Notes under the pieces: generated by a model
What the model saw: only the letters and a program-made list of their open reading frames with translations
What the model was told of the DNA's origin: nothing
The model's database searches: none
Shown: positions 1 to 9,210 of the stretch, in pieces
How positions within the stretch are numbered: the stretch's first letter is position 1
Layout: every line of letters starts with the position of its first letter
NCBI RefSeq assembly: GCF_902459695.1
Contig: NZ_CABPRZ010000020.1
Coordinates: 40,852-104,851, forward strand
Reading direction: 5' to 3'
DNA length: 64,000 nucleotides
Source: Pandoraea terrae
Lineage (GTDB): Bacteria > Pseudomonadota > Gammaproteobacteria > Burkholderiales > Burkholderiaceae
Position numbers and translations under genes: made by a program

Positions 1-1589
1 AAAGCTTGCGCGACTTCGATGCCGTCGATGGCCGCCGAATAGATACCACCCGCATACCCCGCGCCTTCTCCTGCCGGATACAGACCTTCGACGTTCATGC
101 TCTGGTAATTGTCTCTGCGTCGAATCCGGATCGGTGACGAAGTGCGCGTCTCCACGCCGGTGAGCACGGCATCGTGCATCGCGAAGCCTGCGATCTTCTT
201 GTCGATCTGGGGCAGCGCTTCACGGATGGCTTCGATCACGTAGTCAGGGAGCGCGGTGCTGAGATCGGTCGGGTGCACGCCCGGCTTGTATGACGGCACC
301 ACGGAGCCAAGCGAAGTCGAGGGCCGGCCGGCGATAAAATCACCGACCAGTTGACCCGGCGCGTGGTAATTGCCGCCGCCGAGTTCGAATGCGCGCTCTT
401 CCCATTTGCGCTGGAACGCGATGCCCGCCAGCGGACCGCCGGGATAGTCGTCCGGCGTGATGCCGACGACAATGCCCGCATTCGCATTACGCTCGGCTCG
501 GGAATACTGGCTCATGCCATTGGTGACCACGCGACCCGGCTCGGAGGTCGCCGCAACCACGGTGCCCCCAGGGCACATGCAAAAGCTGTAGACTGCGCGC
601 CCATTACTGCAGTGATGTACCACCTTGTAGTCGGCCGCGCCGAGTTGCTTGTGGCCCGCAAATTTGCCGAAGCGCTGGCGGTCGATCAGTCCCTGCGGAT
701 GTTCGATGCGGAAACCCAGCGAAAACGGCTTGGCTTCCATATAAACACCGCGATCGTGCAGCATCTGGAAGGTGTCGCGCGCGCTGTGGCCGACAGCCAG
801 CACCACGTGGTCGCACCGCAGCGTTTCACCGTTCGAGAGCTTGAGCGAGCGCACCTTGCCCTGATCGATTTCGATGTCGTCGACCCTGGTCTCGAAGCGC
901 ACTTCGCCGCCCAATTCGTAAATGGCGGCGCGCATTTTTTCTACCATGCTGACGAGGCGGAAAGTGCCGATGTGCGGCCGGCTCAGATACAGGATGTCTT
1001 CCGGTGCGCCCGCCTTGACGAATTCTTCGAGCACCTTGCGGCCATAGTGGTTCGGATCCTTGATCTGGCTGTACAGCTTGCCGTCGGAAAACGTTCCGGC
1101 GCCGCCTTCACCGAACTGCACATTGGATTCAGGGTTGAGTACGGCCTTGCGCCACAGGCCAAAAGTGTCCTTGGTGCGCTCGCGCACGGCTTTGCCGCGT
1201 TCGAGAATGATGGGACGGAACCCCATCTGCGCGAGAATAAGTCCTGCGAACAGGCCGCACGGCCCCATGCCGATTACCACCGGGCGCAGGGCAGTCGTGT
1301 GCTCGGGGGCCTTTGCGACAAAGCGGTATGTCATGTCCGGCGTCACCCCGCAATGCGGCTTGCCGGCGAGCCGTTTGCGCGCGAGCGCTTCGTCCGCGAC
1401 TTCGACATCGACGATATAGGTCAGCCTGATATCGGAGCGCTTGCGTGCATCGTGCGCACGGCGGAACACGGTGTAACGGAGGAGCCCGTCTGCCGCCACG
1501 CCGAGATCCGCGAGGCGCGCGCGAATCGCAGCTTCGAGATCGGTTTCGGCATGGTCGAGTGGGAGTTTGACTTCGCTTAGACGTAACAT
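1..1589 (-). CDS. NAD(P)/FAD-dependent oxidoreductase (COG2509-like), 3' end beyond window
   Basis: Reading the minus strand from the ATG at 1587-1589 gives about 529 residues without a stop before the left edge. The protein has an N-terminal roughly 100-residue domain, then a flavin-binding start (VVIGMGPCGLFAGLILAQ) with the GxGxxG-type dinucleotide fold. Further on are GEGGAGTFSDGKL and a C-terminal FAD-closing segment (EGAGYAGGIYSAAIDG) near position 60. This order is typical of the uncharacterised NAD(FAD)-utilising dehydrogenase family, usually about 540 residues, so only a few residues are missing. Substrate unknown. It is transcribed away from the patatin gene across a roughly 450-base gap. 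Confidence 0.88.
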   Translation of the reverse strand, partial: MLRLSEVKLPLDHAETDLEAAIRARLADLGVAADGLLRYTVFRRAHDARKRSDIRLTYIVDVEVADEALARKRLAGKPHCGVTPDMTYRFVAKAPEHTTALRPVVIGMGPCGLFAGLILAQMGFRPIILERGKAVRERTKDTFGLWRKAVLNPESNVQFGEGGAGTFSDGKLYSQIKDPNHYGRKVLEEFVKAGAPEDILYLSRPHIGTFRLVSMVEKMRAAIYELGGEVRFETRVDDIEIDQGKVRSLKLSNGETLRCDHVVLAVGHSARDTFQMLHDRGVYMEAKPFSLGFRIEHPQGLIDRQRFGKFAGHKQLGAADYKVVHHCSNGRAVYSFCMCPGGTVVAATSEPGRVVTNGMSQYSRAERNANAGIVVGITPDDYPGGPLAGIAFQRKWEERAFELGGGNYHAPGQLVGDFIAGRPSTSLGSVVPSYKPGVHPTDLSTALPDYVIEAIREALPQIDKKIAGFAMHDAVLTGVETRTSSPIRIRRRDNYQSMNVEGLYPAGEGAGYAGGIYSAAIDGIEVAQA

Positions 1590-2041
1590 GAGTACCGGGA
1601 TGCGGTCGCCGGGGAATTGTGAAGCCGTATTTTATACGGTTCGGCGGCTTTTCGAATGGGAAAGGCGCCATGCGATGAAATCCACGGAACCTGATTTTTC
1701 CCGCCGCATCATTTTGCAGCGGCGCAACAGATATTCTTTGCGGCCTTGCGCTTTTTCCGTAATTCCGCGAAGGTGAGCAAAGCGCTGGACGGGATGCGAG
1801 CGAATATGCAACGCTTCCCGCTGCCCATTCGTACCCCCGTCGGCACCGTCCGGCAACACGGCGCGCCGCCGCGCGGCCATTTTCCATTTCCCACTTCGCG
1901 CCCGGCAGCCCGCGTCATCACGATGCCATGCCGCCGTGCCATCATGGTAAGCCTCATGCGCCGGCACACGCCTTTGCGCGGCTGTTTGTTTTCGCGAGCC
2001 GTTCCGGCGCGACGTCATCCAACTTCCGAGCGAATTCCGAC
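1590..2041. other. Intergenic region between divergent genes
   Basis: I see no convincing gene here. A short open frame runs into the patatin gene in frame, but its predicted residues are rich in Arg, Ala and His and do not resemble a signal peptide or domain. The stretch must hold the two divergent promoters. The only distinct element is a perfect inverted repeat at 1625-1639. Confidence 0.6.
1625..1639. promoter_or_regulatory. Inverted repeat upstream of the FAD oxidoreductase
   Basis: Perfect 6-bp arms CCGTAT and ATACGG flank a TTT spacer, 36 bases upstream of the minus-strand start at 1589. The size and AT-rich core fit a repressor operator or promoter element. No regulator gene lies next to it, so its role is inferred from symmetry and position only. 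Confidence 0.35.
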
Positions 2042-3061
2042 ATGCGAAAGAAAGTCGTGACCCTGGCATTGCAAGGCGGCGGGTCCCACGGGGCATTCAC
2101 CTGGGGCGTGCTCGACCGGCTGCTCGATGACAAGCGCATCGAGATCGAAGGCATCAGCGGCGCCAGTGCGGGCGCGATGAACGCCGTCGTGCTCGCGCAC
2201 GGCCTCACCGCCGGAGGCCCGCAGGGCGCGCGCCGCGCCTTGCAGGACTTCTGGGAAACCGTCGCCAGCAAGGCGCCCTTCTACTTCATGCCGCAGCCGG
2301 CCACGCACCAGGATGCGATGCATGCGAGCCCGGGACCGGCGGTGCACGCGATGCTGTCGCTGACGCGGTTCTTCTCGCCTTACCAGTTGAACCCGTTCGA
2401 CATCAATCCGCTGCGTGACATCCTCGCCAGCCAAGTCGATTTCGAGCGCTTGCGCGCGTCGTGCCCGACCCGGCTCTTCATTGCAGCGACCCAGGTGAGC
2501 ACCGGGACGCTGCGGCTGTTCCGGACCCGGCAACTGACCCTCGAGGCGGTGCTCGCCTCGGCCTGTCTGCCGTCAATCCATCACGCTGTCACCATCGACG
2601 GCGAAGCGTACTGGGATGGCGGCCTGGTCGCCAACCCGCCCCTGTTCCCGCTACTGACGCACTGTTCGTCCAGCGATACGATCGTCGTGCTGCTGCATCC
2701 GGCGCATCGGCCGAAAGTGCCCGCCCTGGCCGACGAGATCTGGCACCGCTTGAACGAAATCAGCTTCAGCTCGGCCTTCTTCGCCGAGCTGCAAAGCTTA
2801 TGGCTGGCCAAGCGCGAGGTCGCGCGCTGGCCGTTTTCGGTCGGCCGGCTCGAACGCCGGCTGCGGCGCTTCCGCTTCCACCTGATCGACGCCCAAGAGT
2901 TGATGAATCAATTGAGCACATTGAGCAAGCTCAATGCCCATCCGTCGTTCATCAACGCCTTGCGCGACGAAGGGTGCCGGCGCGCCGAAGCATGGCTTGA
3001 CGAGAATTTCGCCCACATCGGCGCGCGTTCCTCCTTCGACCTGGGCGAACTGCTGCATTGA
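2042..3061 (+). CDS. Patatin-like phospholipase
   Basis: A 339-residue patatin-family lipid acyl hydrolase. The ATG at 2042 is chosen because the conserved N-terminus begins at once: VTLALQGGGSHGAFTWGVL supplies the glycine-rich oxyanion loop. The nucleophile elbow is GASAG with Ser42 and the partner aspartate lies in DGG near residue 192 (YWDGGLVANP), giving the Ser-Asp dyad of the family. No signal peptide is seen, so it is probably cytoplasmic or secreted by another route. An in-frame upstream extension to 1928 is possible but has no family-like sequence. It converges on the ATPase gene across a 57-base hairpin region. Confidence 0.9.
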   Translation: MRKKVVTLALQGGGSHGAFTWGVLDRLLDDKRIEIEGISGASAGAMNAVVLAHGLTAGGPQGARRALQDFWETVASKAPFYFMPQPATHQDAMHASPGPAVHAMLSLTRFFSPYQLNPFDINPLRDILASQVDFERLRASCPTRLFIAATQVSTGTLRLFRTRQLTLEAVLASACLPSIHHAVTIDGEAYWDGGLVANPPLFPLLTHCSSSDTIVVLLHPAHRPKVPALADEIWHRLNEISFSSAFFAELQSLWLAKREVARWPFSVGRLERRLRRFRFHLIDAQELMNQLSTLSKLNAHPSFINALRDEGCRRAEAWLDENFAHIGARSSFDLGELLH

Positions 3062-3064
3062 TCG

Positions 3065-3105
3065 AAATTAGCGATCTTATGAAGCTACGATAAGGTTGCT
3101 AATTT
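3065..3105. terminator. Bidirectional hairpin between convergent genes
   Basis: Two nested inverted repeats sit between the convergent patatin and ATPase genes. The outer arms are AAATTAGC (3065-3072) and GCTAATTT (3098-3105). The inner arms are CTTAT (3076-3080) and ATAAG (3090-3094), with symmetric 3-base internal loops. The symmetry and location fit a shared terminator, although there is no long T-run. It marks one edge of the lower-GC accessory block. Confidence 0.55.
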
Positions 3106-3118
3106 ACGTACAACCCTC

Positions 3119-4315
3119 CTAGCTTGCAGTGCGCCAGGCGTCGCCAGGCATGATCCGTTTCATGAACCCGTCGAAGAGCGGAACGGTAAACGCCGTGTCA
3201 CCATGCGTTGGACTCCAGATCATGCCCTTGAGGATCAGGCTGCTTCGAAGTGGGCCGAACGACTCTACGCGGCGCCCCAACTGCTGGGCAATATCGCCGG
3301 AGCGGTGCGGACCCGGCCCGAGCTCCGCCATGGCGCGCAGATACTTCTTCTCGGCAGGCGTAAGCCGGTCAAACCGAACCCGGAAAAAGCTTTCGTCGAG
3401 TGCCGCAATCACCTCGCTCGAAGCCCCCTTCACGTCGTTTGCGGTGATCGGGCTCGCCGCAGCGACATCCCAAGCGCACTTTCCCCACTCCTGCAGGAAG
3501 TACGGATACCCCTGTGTTTCAGTCACGATCAGGTCCACTGCGTCCGGTTCGACGTCGACGCCTTCCTCGTTGGCAGGCACGGTGATCGCGAGCTTCGCGT
3601 CCGCAATGGCCAGCGGGCCAATTTCGGCGAATTCGAAGAGCCGTTCAGCATAGGATTTGGCCTCACCCATGCGGCCGCGGAGTTGCGGTAAGCCCGCGCC
3701 GACCACCGTCACCGGCATCCTCTGTTGTGCGCAGCGGTGCAATGCGGAAATCAGCGCAGCAAGTTGCGCTTCCTCGACGTACTGAAGCTCATCGATGAAA
3801 ATGACGAGTACCGTATTCGCGGCCTGAGCGGCCCGTCCGACCTGTTCGAGAAATGCACCGAGATCAGCCTCCAGGTCGCCGTTATCCGCGAGCCCCGGCT
3901 CAGGCGCATAGTCGAGTCCGACCTCTATGTCCTTGTATGCGAGCTTGAGTTTGCTGGCGAAGCCGGCGAGCGCGCGAAGACCCCGCACGGCGAAGTCCTT
4001 GGCGGCTTCGACCCGGTTCAACCGCATCAGCGCCAAGCGCAGTTGCGGCGCCAGTAGCGCTGGTAGCGACCTGTTCTCCGGCGCCTCGAAGTGCACTGTA
4101 TGAGCACCGCTGGCCTCAGCGTCGCGGCGCATCTGCTCCAGCAGAACGGTCTTCCCAACACCGCGAAGGCCGATCAACAGGACGCTCTTGGCCGCACGCG
4201 CTCTGCGCAACCGTTCTATGCAGATACGCACCGCCTCGCGCACCTCGTTTCGCCCCGCCAACTCGGGGGGCGGACTACCGGCACCAGGTGCAAAGGGATT
4301 CAGGACTGGGTCCAT
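3119..4315 (-). CDS. AAA/ORC-like ATPase with C-terminal winged helix
   Basis: A 398-residue P-loop ATPase of the AAA_16/archaeal-ATPase (ORC1/Cdc6- and STAND-like) type. Residues 49-56 are the Walker A motif GLRGVGKT, and VLVIFIDELQ around 169-178 is Walker B with D175 and E176. A sensor-type strand follows (VTVVGAGLPQL). The last 80 residues (LTPAEKKYLRAMAELG onward) look like a winged helix-turn-helix. Such proteins are accessory ATPases of mostly unknown role. It lies beside a broken LysR gene and an orphan CHASE2 gene, and its coding strand has AT-rich borders on both sides. No partner toxin, nuclease or transposase is adjacent. Confidence 0.8.
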   Translation of the reverse strand: MDPVLNPFAPGAGSPPPELAGRNEVREAVRICIERLRRARAAKSVLLIGLRGVGKTVLLEQMRRDAEASGAHTVHFEAPENRSLPALLAPQLRLALMRLNRVEAAKDFAVRGLRALAGFASKLKLAYKDIEVGLDYAPEPGLADNGDLEADLGAFLEQVGRAAQAANTVLVIFIDELQYVEEAQLAALISALHRCAQQRMPVTVVGAGLPQLRGRMGEAKSYAERLFEFAEIGPLAIADAKLAITVPANEEGVDVEPDAVDLIVTETQGYPYFLQEWGKCAWDVAAASPITANDVKGASSEVIAALDESFFRVRFDRLTPAEKKYLRAMAELGPGPHRSGDIAQQLGRRVESFGPLRSSLILKGMIWSPTHGDTAFTVPLFDGFMKRIMPGDAWRTAS

Positions 4316-4323
4316 AATGTATC

Positions 4324-4366
4324 GATCTTAGGAAACTTATCGGATTTACATAATTTAGCTAAGATC
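4324..4366. repeat. AT-rich inverted repeat upstream of the ATPase gene
   Basis: Perfect 8-bp arms GATCTTAG (4324-4331) and CTAAGATC (4359-4366) flank an AT-rich 27-base centre, immediately upstream of the ATPase start at 4315. It probably lies in the promoter region. It may instead mark an insertion junction, because the LysR fragment ends directly against it. Confidence 0.4.
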
Positions 4367-4574
4367 AGTATAGGTCACGCGCGATCGAATGCAAAGGCTT
4401 GCGGATCCAGAACAGTCGCCCCCCGAGCCGCTCTTCAAGGCGGGTAACGGCCCGGGAGACCGTGGCGACCGAGACCCCCATGGCTGTTGCCGCCGCAGCG
4501 AACGAACCCTCCTCGGCGACCTTCGCGAAGGAATCGATGTGAAGTACGCGTTCATTGAGCGCAATCGACGCCAC
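4365..4574 (-). pseudogene. Truncated LysR-family regulator (HTH only)
   Basis: This 69-residue frame holds an almost complete LysR N-terminal helix-turn-helix: [20 protein letters not shown], then [20 protein letters not shown]. It stops where the effector-binding domain should start, so about three quarters of a normal 300-residue regulator is missing. The stop falls at the AT-rich inverted repeat bordering the ATPase gene, which suggests the gene was cut when that block arrived. I found no continuation on either strand nearby. Confidence 0.75.
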
Positions 4575-4659
4575 TGGCCGGTGTCGGTGCTATGCGAAGT
4601 GCTGGAATATGGGATTCGTCAAACGGGGGCGAGGTCAGTTTCGATGGTCCGCGCCCCGC

Positions 4660-6405
4660 TTAGGCGGTCGCGAACAACACGGCGAGACACGCTGCCACGA
4701 TCAGCACCTGATACGGCGTGTCGGGGTGGCGGTTGTAGTATGTCCACCAATCGTACGGATGCGTGTCGCCGACCTCTCGGCTCGCGAGCAGCCCCTTCAC
4801 GAACATGCCAACGATGAGCGGGAGCGGGTTCACCCAGATGTCATTCCAGTACACCATCCAGTTCGCGGCCTCGAACAGCGCGTATGTGAGCCCCGCGAGC
4901 AACGCGAGGTTACGCACGATCAGGAACCTCGAATACGCCCACGACGGGAACTGCCGAACCATTCCGCCGACGCTCGCGACCGGCGATGCGAGCATTCGCG
5001 CGCGCGCACGCCAGTATCCGCCCCACGACCAGGCAAACAGCCAACCGAGCGCGGCGCCCAAGATCACGTCGCCCGCGAACGCGAACGCGTGCTTCAAGGT
5101 GGTCGCGTTGTGGAGGTTGCCGTAGTAGACGGCCGCGCTGAGCGCGACCTCGGGCTGATTCTTTAAGCCCATCAGGTCATCTCGGCGGGTGTCGTCGCCG
5201 ATGAACACGACGCGTCCGGCGAGGCCGTCGCTCGGGATCATGTCGCCGATCGGGGCGCCGGGCTTGAGCCATTTCTCGTTGATCTCCCATAGGTTCGAGT
5301 GGATCTCGAGATAGCGCGGAGTCACGGTGCCAATCACGTTGAATCCGCTTTGTTTGCGACGGTCCTCGATGCCCTCGAGGATCCGGCGGCTGTCGGTCAC
5401 GTCGAGCGGCTCGATGCCAGGGCCCGGCGGCAGCACCGCCCGCGCCTGCCGGGACTGCGGCGCTCCGCTGAACGGCACGCAGAGGTCATCGACCGACGAA
5501 TCGTCGCTCACGTAACGAAAGCCGTTCGGCGCATGTGGCTGGCGCGCGGCGTACGACGCGAGATTGCCGAGCGTCGCGACGTGCCGGTCATAAAAGAAGC
5601 CGCCCCAGAGCTGCGGCTGACTCCACGCGACGTAGAGGCTCGGGTTGTCACAGAGCCGCTTCACGAACGCGATCTCGCGCGACATGATTCGGAACGTGAT
5701 CGGATCGCCCGCTTCTTGTTGGCCGAACTCGCTGACGTTTGGCAGCAAGCTCGCTTTTACGACGACCCGCGTTTGGAGCGAGGCGTCGTCGAGCGCGCGT
5801 ATGAATTTCCCGTAGCCGGCTTGGCTATTGACTATCCGGTCAACGACGTCCTTTGTTGTGACCTCGGGCGGCATGCATGCGCCGCGCGAAGCCTCCAGCG
5901 GCATAAGAAACGACACCCCCGGCTCCGCCGCCGCCCGGCGCCTGATATTGTCGCGGAGCCCGTCGCACGCGGGATCACTCAGCATGGGGTCATCGTTTAA
6001 CGGATCAAGCGCGTCAAAACTGATCGCGATTAACTTAGGGCGCTTCGCCGCGAGCGCGTTGATAAGCTCGGCCGCGAACGCGCCCGGGGGCATCCGGCGG
6101 TTCCAAGCTTGCGCGAGGAGGTTCGGCACCCAGAGCACTAGCGGTCGGTCCTCGACGACGGACGGATTCCAGACGGACACCCGTCCCTTATTGGCGGCTT
6201 CGCGCTCCGCGTTGTCGACGCTTATCCACTGGTTAAGCGAGAAGACCGTGCGCGCGGCCAGGTCGACCGGGGCGAACCATGGCATCCGCTCCAACACGAC
6301 CGTGACGGACGCAATCGTGAGCGCGAGCAGCAGGTTATGCAGGACCTCGTAGCGCTTGGCCCAGTAGCGCTGGAGCGCGGAGTCTCGGGTGGGTGTGTCG
6401 GTCAT
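4660..6405 (-). CDS. CHASE2-like sensor protein without an output domain
   Basis: A 581-residue membrane protein. A hydrophobic helix near residues 24-40 is followed by a large predicted periplasmic region, then three hydrophobic helices in the last 170 residues. The extracytoplasmic part has CHASE2-like landmarks: an early strand (LIAISFDAL) and near its end GRVVFIGDDTRRDD followed by a YYGNLHNATTL segment. This matches the way CHASE2 domains end before their TM helices. CHASE2 is normally fused to a cyclase, kinase or GGDEF module. Here the chain ends after the last helix, so it is an orphan sensor or a non-signalling protein. No SD sequence is obvious before the ATG. Confidence 0.65.
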   Translation of the reverse strand: MTDTPTRDSALQRYWAKRYEVLHNLLLALTIASVTVVLERMPWFAPVDLAARTVFSLNQWISVDNAEREAANKGRVSVWNPSVVEDRPLVLWVPNLLAQAWNRRMPPGAFAAELINALAAKRPKLIAISFDALDPLNDDPMLSDPACDGLRDNIRRRAAAEPGVSFLMPLEASRGACMPPEVTTKDVVDRIVNSQAGYGKFIRALDDASLQTRVVVKASLLPNVSEFGQQEAGDPITFRIMSREIAFVKRLCDNPSLYVAWSQPQLWGGFFYDRHVATLGNLASYAARQPHAPNGFRYVSDDSSVDDLCVPFSGAPQSRQARAVLPPGPGIEPLDVTDSRRILEGIEDRRKQSGFNVIGTVTPRYLEIHSNLWEINEKWLKPGAPIGDMIPSDGLAGRVVFIGDDTRRDDLMGLKNQPEVALSAAVYYGNLHNATTLKHAFAFAGDVILGAALGWLFAWSWGGYWRARARMLASPVASVGGMVRQFPSWAYSRFLIVRNLALLAGLTYALFEAANWMVYWNDIWVNPLPLIVGMFVKGLLASREVGDTHPYDWWTYYNRHPDTPYQVLIVAACLAVLFATA

Positions 6406-6752
6406 GTCCGCGAGCGCGACTGCGGCGCGGTGCGGCTTTTGACGGCAGGCGCTGTCGCCTTTTGTTCGGCAAGTGCTTGCAAATCAGCCCCCTGCAAAAT
6501 CCCCCGCCGAGTTAAGCGATATCGACCAGATCCGCGGACATTGGTGGGGAGGGGGCGTGATATTCAAGTTAGCATGAATCTACACAAGGTGAGTAATATA
6601 TTTGGGTCGCGAAGGCCCGCGTACGATCCAACGGCCGTTCCACAGTGGACCGCGGGCGATCACCCGCCAATCACGCTCAGCTAACGCTCGCCCGCGAATC
6701 TGTCGCCGAACATCGGATAGCCGCCGGCGGATTCGCCGCGCGTGTGCAGCCC
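6406..6752. other. Intergenic region, no gene seen
   Basis: The left part is GC-rich and is followed by an AT-rich patch around 6560-6605. I find no tRNA, no strong hairpin and no frame with recognisable sequence. It separates the CHASE2 gene from the SDR remnant, both on the minus strand, and probably holds the CHASE2 promoter. Confidence 0.5.
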
Positions 6753-7412
6753 TCATTCGACAGGAATCGGGTTGTCGACGATGAACTGGTTGAACTGCTC
6801 GATAAACGCATGCTCATTGGGCCCCGCGTTATCGCGCAGCGGTTTGGCGGCGTCGACGACGACCTCGGTCGTCGCCGTCTCCAGGCGTTCCATCGTTTCG
6901 GCGATGAACGCATCGAGCGGCATGGCGCGCGAATCACCGCTCTTGTGAATGAGATCGGTGTCGACCCAGGGCGGCGCGATCTCTAGCACGCGCACGCTCG
7001 TATTGCGCAGCACGAAGCGTTGCGACAGCGTGTACGAGTGAATCGCAGCTTTGGTAGCCGAGTAGAGGGCGGTTGCCGCAAGCGGCACATACGCGAGCAC
7101 CGAGCTGTTGTTGATGATGGTCGACTCGGGCTGCCGCTTCAAGTGCTCGACAAACGCGGCGCTCACGCGCACGGGGCCAAGCAGGTTCGTGTCGACGAGA
7201 TGGACGGCTTGCTCGTCGTCGAGCGGGCCGCCGGCGTCGTCGAACGGCATGATGCCTGCGTTGTTGATCACCACGTTCAATGCCGGATAGCGTTCGATCA
7301 GTTGGCCGGCGACCTCGCGAATCTGCGCGGCGCGGCGCGGCTGATGATCGAGCAAAGCCGGCATCCGCTCGATGTCATCGCCAGGGAGACCGGCTTTCGC
7401 GATCGCCGGCAT
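6753..7412 (-). pseudogene. Short-chain dehydrogenase (DltE-like), 5' truncated
   Basis: The frame covers the middle and C-terminus of a classical SDR: VVINNAGIMPF (NNAG motif), TIINNSSVLAYVP with the catalytic serine, YSATKAAIHSY with the YxxxK pair, and VRVLEIAPPWVDTDL. The N-terminal Rossmann strand with TGxxxGxG, about 50 residues, is absent. The in-frame upstream sequence reaches a stop near 7513 and contains no glycine-rich motif in this or neighbouring frames. Without the NAD(P)-binding loop the product should be inactive. Its closest relatives in my memory are DltE-type oxidoreductases paired with AraC regulators, which fits the neighbour. Confidence 0.75.
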
Positions 7413-7631
7413 CTTCGCGAAGCGTTCGTGCGCGGCTTTGGTCTTCCGCCTCAGGCAGTCCGGCGCGACGCGCGTGTGGAGGCCTGAACACGCTGTTCCC
7501 AGCCACTCATCGTGTTATTGCCTACCCCCCGCGCCCCGCAGCCCGGAAAAGCTTTCGTCGAGCTGACATGGGCGCCATGATTTTGCATCCCCGATCGCAG
7601 CGAACGATCCAACCTATTCAGCCTTGACGGT

Positions 7632-8717
7632 CTACGTGAAGCGCCCCCGTCTTGCATGTCCGCGCTGGAGTAACGACGCGTACTGGTGCAATTCCCGTGG
7701 CGCGATATCAAAGGCGCGACGGAACGCACGGGTGAAGCTCGACGCATCGTTGAAGCCCAATCCCCAAGCAATGTCCTGCACCTCCATATGCGGAAAGCGC
7801 ACCAATTCATCGGCCGCCTTTCGCAGTCTGCGGTTGCGAATATACGCAGCCAGGCCGCCTTCATGCTCGAAGAGACGGTACACGCTGGCGCGTGCGAGGC
7901 GCAGCGATGCCAATACGCTTTCAGGCGACAAGTCCGGATCGTGCAAATGGGCTTCGACATGCCGCCGCACTTGTCCATAGACGGCTGCGCGTACCGCTGC
8001 CCGGCAGTTGCCGGAAAGACCCGCTTCACGGCTGAAAGCTGCCACCAGAAGCTCCACGGCCGTGACAAAGGACTGATGCGCTTCTTCCTTGCTTTGTCCG
8101 ACGATTTGTCGACGAAGCGCCACCAGGTGCTCGATCAGCATGCGCACCAAAGGCGTGGTGGCGTTAATCCGGCGGCCATGCAGCGACGCGGCGTCTGGGA
8201 ACGACCTTTCCACCAGGGCGCGCGGCACGAAAAGGAGCAGTATCCGGCCACGAAAACTCTGGATCGTGCACGGCTGATCCATGTCCAGTGCAAGGATACT
8301 TGGCACTTGCGGGATCTGCGGTGCGTCGCGCCGCGGCTTGCCGCCCAGGAACTGCGCAGGCGGCCCTTCAAGGAACACACTGAAGCTGATGTCGCGAACG
8401 CTCTCGGTCGAAACACGACCCAACGACCGCACGGCCAGGTTCGGCCCGGTGCGGAAGTCGAATAAGCTCAGATTGTCGATCGTGTAACGAGACAGCGACG
8501 CATCGAACGTATCCTCGGCTTGCTTCGACGAAGGCCGTATGTCGTACACCGGACTCATGCGCTCTTGCCACGCCAGGAAGCTTTGACGGGCATCGCCTTG
8601 AACGCTGAAATTGCTGTGCACGATACCGGACGCAAGCTTCGGCGGCCCCGGCGGCAACAGCAAGCGGCTAAGCGGTGAAGCGGTCTGCTGTGTGTCGTTG
8701 TTCGATGCAAGGCTCAT
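7632..8717 (-). CDS. AraC-family transcriptional regulator
   Basis: A 361-residue regulator. The ATG at 8717 is preferred because the further upstream residues look like non-coding translation. The C-terminal 100 residues carry the double helix-turn-helix of AraC/XylS proteins: LRLARASVYRLFEHEGGLAAYIRNRRLRKA is the first unit with its linker helix, and VQDIAWGLGFNDASSFTRAF is the second with the conserved GF-SSFxRAF. The N-terminal 230 residues resemble the AraC-binding-like domain of regulators such as those for aromatic catabolism (SFSVFLEGPPAQFLGG). It is next to a dead SDR gene that may have been its target. Confidence 0.88.
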   Translation of the reverse strand: MSLASNNDTQQTASPLSRLLLPPGPPKLASGIVHSNFSVQGDARQSFLAWQERMSPVYDIRPSSKQAEDTFDASLSRYTIDNLSLFDFRTGPNLAVRSLGRVSTESVRDISFSVFLEGPPAQFLGGKPRRDAPQIPQVPSILALDMDQPCTIQSFRGRILLLFVPRALVERSFPDAASLHGRRINATTPLVRMLIEHLVALRRQIVGQSKEEAHQSFVTAVELLVAAFSREAGLSGNCRAAVRAAVYGQVRRHVEAHLHDPDLSPESVLASLRLARASVYRLFEHEGGLAAYIRNRRLRKAADELVRFPHMEVQDIAWGLGFNDASSFTRAFRRAFDIAPRELHQYASLLQRGHARRGRFT

Positions 8718-8843
8718 CGCCGATTTTCGTCCAGTCTGGATTCGCCCCGTGCGGCTTAGCATTATGGCAAGCCACGTGCCCGCCAGGAGCACGCTCGTGA
8801 AGTTCGCCAAGCATATTAACGCACGCCCGCGAATGTATCGCAG

Positions 8844-9210
8844 CTAGATCGGAAACTGCTCAATGGTTTCGCGCACCTGCATCAGCACAGGCCTGAGCTG
8901 CTCCATCGGGACCGAACTCAAGCCCAACCGCAACGCATGGGGGGCGTGCCGGGTCGTCGCGTAGGCCTCCGCCTTGGATACCGCGATGCCACACTCGGCC
9001 AGAGCGGTGGCGATCCTCAAGGCATCGACGGCGACCGGGTCATGGGGCCGGAGTAATGAGCGCGTGGCGATGTCCAGGCCCTGCTGGCAGCCGTTGATCA
9101 AAAAGACTCGATCCACTTCGCTGCGTATGCCGCGTTCCCTCGCCAGGAAATCGACCACGATCCGCCGTTCATGGCGCCGGCCGCCGGGCGGCTGCTCGGT
9201 AGCGTCGTGG
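8844..9210 (-). pseudogene. MocR/PLP aminotransferase remnant with internal deletion
   Basis: Two homologous pieces of an aminotransferase class I/II domain sit in one frame. The first (DFLARERGIRSEVDRVFLI then NGCQQGLDIATRSLLRPHDP) is the region after the helix-turn-helix linker of MocR-type proteins. The second (ALAECGIAVSKAEAYATT and HALRLGLSSVPMEQLRPVL) is the extreme C-terminus. Roughly 200 residues including the PLP lysine are missing between them. The upstream part of the same open frame (to 9449) shows no GntR HTH. I call this a pseudogene; the right boundary is approximate. Confidence 0.7.

Noticed and set aside
351..1580. A 409-residue plus-strand frame opposite the FAD oxidoreductase
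   Set aside because: The minus strand carries the complete conserved flavin motifs; the plus frame has none.
3065..3105. Inverted repeats as an integrase attachment or transposon end
   Set aside because: No integrase or transposase and no direct target repeat nearby; position between convergent genes fits a terminator better.
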